A stretch of 10,212 nt of DNA, taken from Actinomycetes bacterium. GTDB taxonomy: Bacteria > Actinomycetota > Actinomycetes > S36-B12 > UBA10799. Each line of letters starts with the position of its first letter. Within the stretch, counting starts at the first letter, position 1. Below are positions 1 to 6,232 of this stretch, in pieces. The stretch is from positions 1 through 10,212 of the forward strand of contig JAKOZM010000250.1 in the NCBI GenBank assembly GCA_029779995.1, read 5' to 3'. The notes below the pieces were generated by a model, which saw nothing but the letters and a program-made list of their open reading frames with translations, was not told the origin of the DNA and made no database searches. Both the position numbers and the translations under genes were made by a program.

Positions 1-126
1 GTCGTGGCGCCGGCACCCAAGGGCGAGGCGGCGGGCAAACTGTGGGACGGGGTGCTGCTCGTGGCCGCGACGCCGGGATTCTTCGAGCTCAAGCGCAGCC
101 GTGACGTCGAGCCGATCTTCGACTGA
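1..126 (+). CDS. C-terminal tail of an unidentified protein (partial)
   Basis: An open frame runs from the first base to a TGA at 124-126 and gives 41 residues ending in ...FFELKRSRDVEPIFD. Codon use is high-GC and like that of the neighbours, so it is probably the real end of a gene on the same strand. The visible tail has a hydrophobic stretch (GVLLVAATPGFF) followed by a charged end. I do not recognise the family. In some actinobacteria the downstream radical SAM gene follows cell-shape genes such as rodA, but this tail does not look convincingly like one, so no function is given. The stop lies 16 bases before the preferred start of the next gene. Confidence 0.6.
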   Translation, partial: VVAPAPKGEAAGKLWDGVLLVAATPGFFELKRSRDVEPIFD

Positions 127-130
127 CTCG

Positions 131-136
131 TACCCT
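131..136 (+). promoter_or_regulatory. Putative -10 element of a leaderless promoter (radical SAM gene)
   Basis: TACCCT matches the TANNNT pattern of actinobacterial SigA -10 boxes. It is followed by six bases and then GTG at 143. Transcription starting 6-7 bases after the -10 would place the mRNA 5' end at this GTG. No Shine-Dalgarno sequence is visible in the 16-base gap after the previous stop codon. No good -35 is seen, and the match is weaker than at metK or def. Confidence 0.4.
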
Positions 137-142
137 GTAATG

Positions 143-2035
143 GTGCAGTCCGTCTACCCGCAGCTCGAGCGCGTCCTTTCGCAGGTCCGCAAACCCATCC
201 AATACGTGGGCGGGGAACTCAACGCCACGACCAAGGCCTGGGAATCCGTGTCCGTGCGCTGGGCGTTGATGTATCCCGACGCCTATGAGATCGGCCTGCC
301 CAACCAGGGCCTACAGATCCTCTACGAAGTGCTCAACGAGCGGACCGACACTCTGGCTGAACGCACCTATTCGGTGTGGCCGGACATGGAGGAGGTGATG
401 CGCAGCCACGGCATCCCGCAGTTCACCGTGGAGTCGCACCGGCCGGTCCGGGCCTTCGACGTGCTGGGAGTGTCGTTCGCCACCGAGTTGGGGTACACGA
501 ACCTGTTGACGGCGCTGGATCTCGCAGGCATTCCGCTGCATGCCGTGGATCGCGCCGACGGCGACCCGATCGTGCTGGCCGGTGGGCATGCGGCCTTCAA
601 CCCGGAGCCGATCGCCGACTTCATCGACGCCGCGGTCGTCGGCGATGGTGAGCAGGCAGTGCTGGCGCTGACAGACCTGATCCGCGATGCCAAGGCGCAA
701 GGGTCGACGCGGGCGCAGATTCTGGACCGCATCGCTGCCTCGGGCATCGCATATGTGCCCAGCCGGCACGAAGTCAGTTATCTGCCCGACGGTCGTATCC
801 ACCGCGTGGTGCCGGTGACCGCCGACGTGCCCTGGCGGGTCGCCAAGCACACGGTGAGCGACCTCGACGAGTGGCCTTACCCCAAGCAACCGCTGGTCCC
901 GCTGGCCGAGACCGTCCACGAGCGGGCCAGCGTGGAGATCTTCCGGGGCTGCACACGCGGCTGCCGCTTCTGTCAGGCGGGCATGATCACCCGGCCGGTG
1001 CGGGAGCGTTCCAAGGCCACCGTGGCGCAGATGGTGCAGACGTCGCTGGCCGCGACCGGCTTCGAGGAGGCTGGACTGCTGAGCCTGTCGAGCGCAGACC
1101 ACTCCGAGATCGGGGACATCGCCAAGGGCCTGGCCGACATCTACGAGGGCACCAACACGGGGCTGTCCCTGCCGAGCACCAGGGTCGACGCGTTCAACAT
1201 CGACCTGGCCAACGAGCTGTCGCGCAATGGCCGTCGCTCCGGGCTGACCTTCGCCCCCGAGGGTGGGTCGGAACGGATGCGCAAGGTGATCAACAAGATG
1301 GTCACCGAGGAGGACCTGATCCGCACGGTCGCCGCAGCCTACGGGGCCGGCTGGCGGCAGGTGAAGCTGTACTTCATGTGCGGGCTGCCCACCGAGACCG
1401 ACGAGGACGTCCTGCAGATCGCCGAGATGGCCAGGAACGTGATCCGCACCGGCCGGGAGGTGTCCGGGCGGCGCGACATTCGATGCACTGTGAGCATCGG
1501 TGGCTTTGTGCCCAAGCCGCACACGCCGTTCCAGTGGGCCGCCCAGCTGGGGTGGGAGCAGACGGACGCGCGGCTGGCCAAGTTGCGCGATGCGATCCGC
1601 TCCGACCGCGACCTCGGCAAGGCCATCGGCTTCCGCTATCACGACGGGCGACCCGGCATCGTTGAAGGCCTGCTCGCTCGCGGCGACCGCCGGGTGGGGG
1701 CCGTGATCGAAGAGGTCTGGCGAGATGGCGGGCGCTTCGACGGGTGGAGCGAGTACTTCTCCTTCGACCGCTGGATGAATGCTGCGCAGCGCGCTGGTGT
1801 GGACGTCGACTGGTACACCACCCGCGAGCGGGAACTCTCTGAGGTGCTGCCCTGGGACCACCTGGATTCGGGCCTCGACAAGGAGTGGCTCTGGCAGGAC
1901 TGGCAGGACGCCGTGGACGAGGTCGAGGTCGAGGACTGCAGATGGTCACCGTGTTTCGACTGTGGGGTGTGTGACCAGATGGACACCGAGATCCAGATCG
2001 GGCCGACGTCGCTGCCCATCGTGCGGGTGCGCTGA
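143..2035 (+). CDS. Radical SAM protein with N-terminal cobalamin-binding-like domain (TIGR03960-like)
   Basis: A 630-residue predicted radical SAM enzyme of unknown substrate. Residues about 35-200 resemble a B12-binding-type Rossmann domain, with PDAYEIG early and a GGHAAFNPEP...VVGDGE segment near 147-165. The DxHxxG histidine motif of base-off cobalamin binding is not evident. The radical SAM core starts at EIFRGCTRGCRFC; the CX3CX2C cysteines that would hold the 4Fe-4S cluster are C270, C274 and C277. The C-terminus adds four cysteines (C599, C604, C607, C610) in CRWSPCFDCGVC followed by TEIQIGP, a family feature that may bind metal. The GTG at 143 is preferred because it gives MQSVYPQLE, matching the usual start of the family, and sits six bases after a -10-like hexamer. 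ATG at 140 is the alternative, and GTG at 101 would overlap the previous gene. The stop overlaps the next start (TGATG). The family normally occurs beside or fused to DUF2344, as here. Family assignment is strong; the function is unknown. Confidence 0.9.
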   Translation: MQSVYPQLERVLSQVRKPIQYVGGELNATTKAWESVSVRWALMYPDAYEIGLPNQGLQILYEVLNERTDTLAERTYSVWPDMEEVMRSHGIPQFTVESHRPVRAFDVLGVSFATELGYTNLLTALDLAGIPLHAVDRADGDPIVLAGGHAAFNPEPIADFIDAAVVGDGEQAVLALTDLIRDAKAQGSTRAQILDRIAASGIAYVPSRHEVSYLPDGRIHRVVPVTADVPWRVAKHTVSDLDEWPYPKQPLVPLAETVHERASVEIFRGCTRGCRFCQAGMITRPVRERSKATVAQMVQTSLAATGFEEAGLLSLSSADHSEIGDIAKGLADIYEGTNTGLSLPSTRVDAFNIDLANELSRNGRRSGLTFAPEGGSERMRKVINKMVTEEDLIRTVAAAYGAGWRQVKLYFMCGLPTETDEDVLQIAEMARNVIRTGREVSGRRDIRCTVSIGGFVPKPHTPFQWAAQLGWEQTDARLAKLRDAIRSDRDLGKAIGFRYHDGRPGIVEGLLARGDRRVGAVIEEVWRDGGRFDGWSEYFSFDRWMNAAQRAGVDVDWYTTRERELSEVLPWDHLDSGLDKEWLWQDWQDAVDEVEVEDCRWSPCFDCGVCDQMDTEIQIGPTSLPIVRVR

Positions 2036-2700
2036 TGGCACGTCGCACGCCGGATCGGGTGTACGTGCCGCCTGTGCAGACGTTGCAACTTCGGTATGCG
2101 AAGCGAGGCCGGATGCGGTTCGCCTCGCATCGCGACTTTCAGCGGGCCTGGGAGCGGGCGCTGCGCCGGGCCGCGGTGCCGATGGCCTACTCGGCAGGAT
2201 TCAGCCCCCACCCGAAGATCTCCTACATGGGGGCTGCGCCGACCGGTGCCGCCAGTGAGGCCGAGTTCCTGGAGTTCGGTGTCGTGCAGACGATCGATCC
2301 GGTGGCGGTGGCGCACGAGTTGGACGCCTCGTTGCCCGACGGACTCGACGTCGTGACGATCGTGGAGGCGCGGGCACCCCTGTCCGAGGTGCTGAAGGCC
2401 AGCCGCTGGCGTCTGGAGTTCGCCTTCGACGTCGAGCAGGCGGTGGCGGCGTTCGCTGCGAAGGACAGCGTGGAGGTCGAGCGGATCACGAAGGCCGGTC
2501 GGCGCACGATCGATGTGCGGGCCTTGTGCTCGGCGTTTGAGGTGGCGGGGCCGGTCCTGGAGGTCACGGTGCAGCACGCGGAACCTACCCCCCGGCCCGC
2601 CGAGGTGGTGCAGGCGCTGGGCCTGGGCGACGCGACGGTGCTGGCGACGCGACTGTCGCAGGGTGTTGTGGAGGGCGGCGAGGTTCGGCTGCCGTTCTGA
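2035..2700 (+). CDS. Radical SAM-linked partner protein, DUF2344/TIGR03936-like
   Basis: A 221-residue protein recognised from its N-terminal signature: [19 protein letters not shown] at about residues 16-34, then the RA(L)RRA and [12 protein letters not shown] segments up to about residue 65. Length is normal for the stand-alone form of the family. Its start ATG shares one base with the TGA of the radical SAM gene, so the two are almost certainly co-translated; in other bacteria the two are sometimes a single fused polypeptide. The biochemical role is not known; it is presumed to work with the radical SAM enzyme, perhaps in substrate recognition. In many actinobacteria this gene precedes rne/rng and the rplU-rpmA ribosomal genes, whereas here it precedes metK. 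No signal peptide or membrane segment is visible, so it is likely cytosolic. Confidence 0.88.
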   Translation: MARRTPDRVYVPPVQTLQLRYAKRGRMRFASHRDFQRAWERALRRAAVPMAYSAGFSPHPKISYMGAAPTGAASEAEFLEFGVVQTIDPVAVAHELDASLPDGLDVVTIVEARAPLSEVLKASRWRLEFAFDVEQAVAAFAAKDSVEVERITKAGRRTIDVRALCSAFEVAGPVLEVTVQHAEPTPRPAEVVQALGLGDATVLATRLSQGVVEGGEVRLPF

Positions 2701-2703
2701 GGG

Positions 2704-2757
2704 AATCGGCACAAGGTGCGATTGTGCGCGGCGTGTCGCAGCAACAAGTGCCGAATT
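2704..2757 (+). other. Imperfect inverted repeat / alternative hairpins between DUF2344 gene and metK
   Basis: CGGCAC (2707-2712) pairs with GTGCCG (2748-2753), extended outward by AAT/ATT with one bulge. Inside, TGCGA (2717-2721) pairs with TCGCA (2736-2740). A competing perfect dyad, GCACAA-7 bases-TTGTGC (2709-2727), uses part of the same left arm. No T-tract follows. It begins four bases after the upstream stop, so it could act as a weak terminator of the radical SAM operon, or be an operator near the metK promoter. It lies upstream of the predicted metK transcription start. Confidence 0.4.
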
Positions 2758-2799
2758 GCCGGGGTGGCCGTGCCCACGCCGCCTGTCAGACCCTCTTCG

Positions 2800-2805
2800 T
2801 AGACT
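2800..2805 (+). promoter_or_regulatory. Putative -10 element of leaderless metK promoter
   Basis: TAGACT fits TANNNT and ends seven bases before the metK GTG at 2813, with CGAGCCT between. No Shine-Dalgarno sequence precedes that start. The expected transcription start coincides with the start codon, so the message would be leaderless. No recognisable -35 lies 16-18 bases upstream, which is common in actinobacteria. Confidence 0.55.
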
Positions 2806-2812
2806 CGAGCCT

Positions 2813-3997
2813 GTGGCTAAGCGACTGTTCTCAAGCGAATCCGTGACTGAGGGGCACCCCGACAAGGTGGCCGATCAGATCAGCGACACCGTGCTGGACG
2901 CGATGATCGCCGACGACCCCCATTCCCGCGTGGCAGTTGAGACCCTGGTGACCACCGGGCTGGTGGTGGTCGCCGGCGAGGTCGACACCAGGACGTATGT
3001 TGATATCCCCAAGGCGGTGCGCGACTGCATCCTGAGCATCGGTTACGACTCCTCTGACAAGGGTTTCGACGGGCGATCGTGCGGGGTCTCAGTGGCGATC
3101 GGGGAACAGTCCGCCGACATCCGGATGGGAGTCGACGACGCCTACGAGGAGCGCATCGAACACAGCTCCGATCCGCTGGACGCCCAAGGTGCCGGGGATC
3201 AGGGGCTGATGTTCGGTTACGCGTGCACCGACACCCCACAGCTCATGCCACTGCCCATCTCCTTGGCACACGCGATGAGTCGGCGCCTCAGCGACGTTCG
3301 CAAGTCAGGTCAGGTGCCCTACCTGCGCCCGGACGGCAAGGTGCAGGTGACGATTGAGTACGACGGCGCGAAGCCCGTCGCGGTGAACACGGTTGTGGTC
3401 TCCAGTCAGCACATGGACGACATCGACATCCCCACGCTGCTGGCCCCCGACGTTGAGGAGTTCGTCATCCGGCCCGAGCTTGCGGCGATGGACCTCGACA
3501 CCTCCGACGTGCGGATCCTGGTCAACCCCACCGGCCGGTTCGTGGCCGGAGGTCCCGCGGCCGATGCCGGAGTCACTGGCCGCAAGATCATCGTCGACAC
3601 CTACGGCGGGATGGCCAGGCACGGTGGCGGGGCGTTCAGTGGCAAGGACCCGTCGAAGGTGGACAGGTCTGCCAGTTACGCCATGCGGTGGGTGGCCAAG
3701 AATGTGGTCGCTGCAGGCCTCGCCACGCGTTGTGAGGTGCAGGTGTCCTACGCGATCGGCACCGCCCATCCGGTGGGCCTGTTCGTGGAGACGTTCGGGA
3801 CGGGGGTGGTCCCTGACGAGCAGCTCGAGGATGCCGTGACGCAGGTGTTCGATCTGCGGCCGGCCGCGATCATCCGCGACCTCGATCTGCTGCGCCCCAT
3901 CTACGTGAGCACCGCCGCGTACGGCCATTTCGGCCGCGAGGAGTTCACCTGGGAGCGCACCGACCGTGTGGACGCGCTGCAGGCGGCGCTGAAGTAA
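2813..3997 (+). CDS. metK: S-adenosylmethionine synthetase (methionine adenosyltransferase)
   Basis: Makes S-adenosylmethionine from methionine and ATP, releasing phosphate and pyrophosphate, in the cytosol. The 394-residue product has the full family length. The N-terminus [18 protein letters not shown] carries the GHPDK ATP-site motif (residues 14-18). Signature 1, [12 protein letters not shown], starts at residue 126, and the glycine-rich signature 2, GGGAFSGKD, at residues 271-279, followed by [13 protein letters not shown]. The GTG at 2813 is chosen because the frame upstream (open to 2513) overlaps the DUF2344 gene and has no family similarity, while [17 protein letters not shown] is the standard start. 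It is directly followed by priA. Two predicted SAM users sit nearby: the radical SAM protein just upstream and rsmB about 3.7 kb downstream. Confidence 0.98.
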   Translation: MAKRLFSSESVTEGHPDKVADQISDTVLDAMIADDPHSRVAVETLVTTGLVVVAGEVDTRTYVDIPKAVRDCILSIGYDSSDKGFDGRSCGVSVAIGEQSADIRMGVDDAYEERIEHSSDPLDAQGAGDQGLMFGYACTDTPQLMPLPISLAHAMSRRLSDVRKSGQVPYLRPDGKVQVTIEYDGAKPVAVNTVVVSSQHMDDIDIPTLLAPDVEEFVIRPELAAMDLDTSDVRILVNPTGRFVAGGPAADAGVTGRKIIVDTYGGMARHGGGAFSGKDPSKVDRSASYAMRWVAKNVVAAGLATRCEVQVSYAIGTAHPVGLFVETFGTGVVPDEQLEDAVTQVFDLRPAAIIRDLDLLRPIYVSTAAYGHFGREEFTWERTDRVDALQAALK

Positions 3998-5815
3998 GTG
4001 GCCGATGTCGCGCGGGTCGCGGTGGAGTCCCCGCTGCCGCACCTGGATCGGCTGTTCGACTTCTCGATCCCGCAGCCCCTGGACGATGCGGCCCGACCAG
4101 GCTGTCGGGTCCGGATCCGGCTACGGGGGCGCAAAGTCACCGGCTGGCTGATCGAGCGCGGACCCGCCCAGTTCGAGGGAACACTACAACCGCTGCTGGA
4201 CGTTCTGGGCCCCCCGGTCCTCACGCCAGAGCTGGCACAACTGAGCAGGTTGGTGGCCGACCGTTACGCCGGATCGCTGGCCGACGTGTTGCGTTTCGTG
4301 GTGCCGCCTCGAGTGAAGGCGGTAGAGGGTCGCGAGTACGAACCTGCAGCCCCACCCCGGGCCGCGGACCTGAGCGCCTGGGCCGACTACCCCCTGCCAA
4401 CCACGGGTGCTGCGAGCTGGATCTGTCATCCGCATGACGACCCGTTCGCCATGCTCGCGGAGCAGGCGCTGGCCTGCGCGACACGAGGTCAGGCGGCGGT
4501 CCTGGTGGTGCCCGACGCCAACGACGTGGCCCGGCTGCGCAGCTACCTGCCCACGGCGGCCGTGCTCACCGGGGAACTGTCCAACCGGGTTCGGTACCGG
4601 ACCTACCTGCAGATCCTGGCTGGCGCGAAAGCCATCGTCATCGGCACCCGGTCGGCGGTCTTCGCCCCTGTGCCGAATCTGGGCCTCATCGCAGTCTGGG
4701 ACGACGGCGACGACGTTCTCGCCGAACCCCACACGCCAGGCTGGCACGCCCGCGAGGTGGCCGCGCTGCGGGCCTGGCACGAAGATGCCCAGGTGATCAT
4801 CGGTGGCTACGCCCGCACGGCCGCCACCGCTGCGTGGATCGTCGACGGCCGGGCGGCCGACGTGCGGCTCTCACGGGAGGTGGTCCGGCGTCGCCGCTAC
4901 CCCGTCGACGCCCTGCATGAACCTGCCGCCGACCGCCGCCGCATCCCGGCACCAGCGTTCGCCATGATTCGCAAGGCACTGGAATCCGGTGTGGTGCTTG
5001 TGCAGGTTCCGCGCGTGGGCGGTGTCCAGGGGCTGGTCTGCCGGTCCTGCGGGCATGTGGCCCGCTGTGCTCGCTGTGGCGGGGGAGTGCGCCCCGACCG
5101 GCAGGGACAACCGCGCTGCCGTCTGTGCCATCAGGGGTTCGAAACGTGCGCGGACTGCGGGGGCCGTGAGTTCCTCGGAGTGGGTGCCGGCTCGGTACGC
5201 AGTGCGGAGGAATTGCAGAAGGCGTTCCACCAGGTTCCCGTGATTCGGTCAGACGCCCAGGCCGGGGTGCTGTCCACCGTGGACGTCGAGCGCGGCATCG
5301 TCGTGGCCACTCCAGGCGCTGAGCCGACGGTCACTGGGGGGTACAGCGGTCTGCTGATCCTCGACACCGAGGTGCTGCTCGCAGTGCCCTCGTTACGGGC
5401 GCGCGAGGAGGCGGTTCGGCGCTGGCTGGCGGCGATCGCTCGCACGGCAGTTGGAGCCACCACTCTGCTCGTGGCCCCACAGGATTTGGAGGTTGTGCAG
5501 GCACTGGTTCGCAACGATCCGGGTGCCTTCGCTGAAACTGAGCGGGCCGAACGCGCCTCCGCCCACATGCCGCCGGCCTACCGTTGCGTGCGTCTGCGCG
5601 GCGAGCCGACAGCACTGGCTGCCTGGCTCAACGGCTTCGACGGGGAGGTGCTGGGGCCGCTGGAGACGAGTGCTGGGGCCACGGCACTGCTGATCGCAGA
5701 GTTGCCGGGAACTGCCATGCTCCGGCGTGTGCAGGCGATCCAGGCCGCGCGATCCAAAGCAGGCGACCCGGTCGTGGAGGTCCGAGTGGATCCGCTGGAC
5801 CTGGGGATGGGGTAA
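3998..5815 (+). CDS. priA: Primosomal protein N' homologue, probable pseudo-helicase PriA
   Basis: A 605-residue PriA-family replication-restart protein. The N-terminal 3'-DNA-end-binding domain is clear (ARVAVESPLPHLDRLFDF, residues about 5-22, through VVPPRVKAVE near 110). The helicase core is degenerate: where family helicases have a GxxGSGKT Walker A, this protein has WICHPHDDPFAML from residue 141, and the DEEH Walker B region reads VWDDGDD at 233-239. The zinc domain is intact, with four CXXC pairs (C348/351, 357/360, 374/377, 384/387). Loss of ATPase motifs with retention of the zinc domain is characteristic of actinobacterial PriA, so this is not decay of a single gene. It probably acts as a DNA-structure-binding or scaffold factor at stalled forks rather than an unwinding enzyme. 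GTG at 3998 directly follows the metK TAA with no gap and no strong Shine-Dalgarno sequence, suggesting translational coupling. Confidence 0.93.
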   Translation: MADVARVAVESPLPHLDRLFDFSIPQPLDDAARPGCRVRIRLRGRKVTGWLIERGPAQFEGTLQPLLDVLGPPVLTPELAQLSRLVADRYAGSLADVLRFVVPPRVKAVEGREYEPAAPPRAADLSAWADYPLPTTGAASWICHPHDDPFAMLAEQALACATRGQAAVLVVPDANDVARLRSYLPTAAVLTGELSNRVRYRTYLQILAGAKAIVIGTRSAVFAPVPNLGLIAVWDDGDDVLAEPHTPGWHAREVAALRAWHEDAQVIIGGYARTAATAAWIVDGRAADVRLSREVVRRRRYPVDALHEPAADRRRIPAPAFAMIRKALESGVVLVQVPRVGGVQGLVCRSCGHVARCARCGGGVRPDRQGQPRCRLCHQGFETCADCGGREFLGVGAGSVRSAEELQKAFHQVPVIRSDAQAGVLSTVDVERGIVVATPGAEPTVTGGYSGLLILDTEVLLAVPSLRAREEAVRRWLAAIARTAVGATTLLVAPQDLEVVQALVRNDPGAFAETERAERASAHMPPAYRCVRLRGEPTALAAWLNGFDGEVLGPLETSAGATALLIAELPGTAMLRRVQAIQAARSKAGDPVVEVRVDPLDLGMG

Positions 5816-5819
5816 GGCC

Positions 5820-5832
5820 CGTCTGACAGACG
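5820..5832 (+). promoter_or_regulatory. Short perfect inverted repeat after priA
   Basis: CGTCTG-A-CAGACG is a perfect 6+6 dyad with a one-base centre, starting five bases after the priA stop codon. The loop is too small for a stable RNA hairpin, so a protein-binding site is more plausible than a terminator. It may also be chance. Confidence 0.25.
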
Positions 5833-5877
5833 TGGCGTGCCGATGGGTGCGGGGTAGAGGCCGCTCTTCGATGGTGA

Positions 5878-5900
5878 CGCCGCCGGTTTTTTCGGCGGTG
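5878..5900 (+). terminator. Possible terminator hairpin of the metK-priA unit (atypical)
   Basis: CCGCCG (5880-5885) pairs with CGGCGG (5893-5898), extended by a G-T wobble and a C-G pair to about eight base pairs. The loop is GTTTTTT, so the T-run sits in the loop rather than after the stem. No T-tract follows. It lies 62 bases after the priA stop, which suits a terminator, and actinobacterial terminators often lack a U-tail, but it is not a canonical Rho-independent site. Confidence 0.35.
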
Positions 5901-5925
5901 CGCTGGGTCGGGCCATCGCGGTTTT

Positions 5926-6007
5926 GAAGATGTCCGTGGAACTCACGTAGAGTCCCCGCCACTAACAAAACCCGTCGTAGAGCGGCCGCGGAGCATGGGG
6001 CACAGGC
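5926..6007 (+). repeat. Direct repeat unit 1 (82 bp)
   Basis: Starts with GAAGATGTC, then an 18-base variable part, then AGTCCCCGCCACT-AACAAAACCC, then a 21-base block (5974-5994) identical to that in unit 2 that contains the palindrome GCGGCCGC, then a 13-base variable tail. It can fold locally: GTGG/CCAC (5936-5939 with 5959-5962) and ACTC/GAGT (5941-5944 with 5950-5953) around a 5-base loop. Confidence 0.85.
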
Positions 6008-6090
6008 GAAGATGTCAGTGCGACATACGTTAAGTCCCCGCTACTGACAAAACCCCGTCGTAGAGCGGCCGCGGAGCTTTTCGGCACGGC
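6008..6090 (+). repeat. Direct repeat unit 2 (83 bp)
   Basis: Begins immediately where unit 1 ends and repeats the same order of blocks, with one extra C in the CCCC run. Its 21-base block lies at 6057-6077. Inverted arms TGTCAGT (6013-6019) and ACTGACA (6043-6049) pair perfectly over 7 bp. Confidence 0.85.
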
Positions 6091-6141
6091 GAGGATGTCA
6101 GCGGGACGCACGAAAAGTCCCCGCCACTGACAAACCCCGGC
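6091..6141 (+). repeat. Direct repeat unit 3 (truncated, about 50 bp)
   Basis: Starts GAGGATGTCAG, keeps AAGTCCCCGCCACTGACAAA and CCCCG, then diverges and lacks the GCGGCCGC block. TGTCAG (6096-6101) pairs with CTGACA (6127-6132), and CGGGAC (6102-6107) with GTCCCCG (6117-6123, one bulged C), so the hairpin part of the unit is what survives. The right boundary is approximate. Confidence 0.7.
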
Positions 6142-6154
6142 GGGCGTAGCCAAT

Positions 6155-6166
6155 CACGGGCCCGTG
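6155..6166 (+). promoter_or_regulatory. 12-bp perfect palindrome upstream of def
   Basis: CACGGGCCCGTG is fully self-complementary and lies 54 bases before the def -10 hexamer. It could be a dimeric repressor or activator site; no known regulator consensus was recognised, and GC-rich DNA makes chance palindromes fairly common. Confidence 0.25.
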
Positions 6167-6220
6167 GCATCCGGATGGTCGTTCCCCAGCGCAACGCCCA
6201 GACCGAGCGCGGCGTCCCCG

Positions 6221-6226
6221 TAAACT
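6221..6226 (+). promoter_or_regulatory. Putative -10 element of leaderless def promoter
   Basis: TAAACT is a close TANNNT match, followed by CCAACC and the def ATG at 6233. The six-base spacing puts the transcription start at the ATG. No Shine-Dalgarno sequence is present in the preceding bases. This is the best of the four such sites because TAAACT stands out in GC-rich surroundings. Confidence 0.6.
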
Positions 6227-6232
6227 CCAACC

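Larger units (their letters stand above)
5816..6232 (+). other. Long intergenic region between priA and def
   Basis: This 417-base stretch holds no credible gene on either strand. Short frames on the minus strand arise from the repeated sequence and are in different frames in each copy, because the period (82-83) is not a multiple of three. Contents in order: a 13-bp inverted repeat just after the priA stop, a GC hairpin with a T6 loop, two full and one truncated copy of an approximately 83-bp direct repeat, a 12-bp palindrome, and a def promoter. It is the only non-coding stretch over 300 bases in the window. Confidence 0.8.

Noticed and set aside
311..1861. A 516-codon open frame on the minus strand opposite the radical SAM gene
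   Set aside because: It is the antisense shadow of a well-supported gene in GC-rich DNA; its product is rich in R, G, H and P with no recognisable domain.
2513..2812. A 100-codon N-terminal extension of metK
   Set aside because: It overlaps the DUF2344 gene in another frame and has no similarity to MetK; the standard N-terminus begins at GTG 2813.
2701..2812. SAM riboswitch before metK
   Set aside because: The dyads do not match a SAM riboswitch layout I recognise, and the predicted metK transcript starts at the start codon, leaving no leader.
1639..2865. A 408-codon minus-strand open frame across the end of the radical SAM gene, DUF2344 and the metK start
   Set aside because: It crosses three confident features and a promoter region, has compositional bias typical of antisense frames, and matches no family.
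5854..5864. GTAGAGGCCGC as a fourth, degenerate copy of the repeat's 21-bp block
   Set aside because: Only about 11 bases match, with a deletion, and it lies 123 bases rather than 83 from the next block; it may be a remnant but cannot be distinguished from chance.
5926..6141. CRISPR array
   Set aside because: Only three units, no uniform repeat/spacer division (conserved blocks are scattered through the unit), third copy truncated, and no cas genes nearby.
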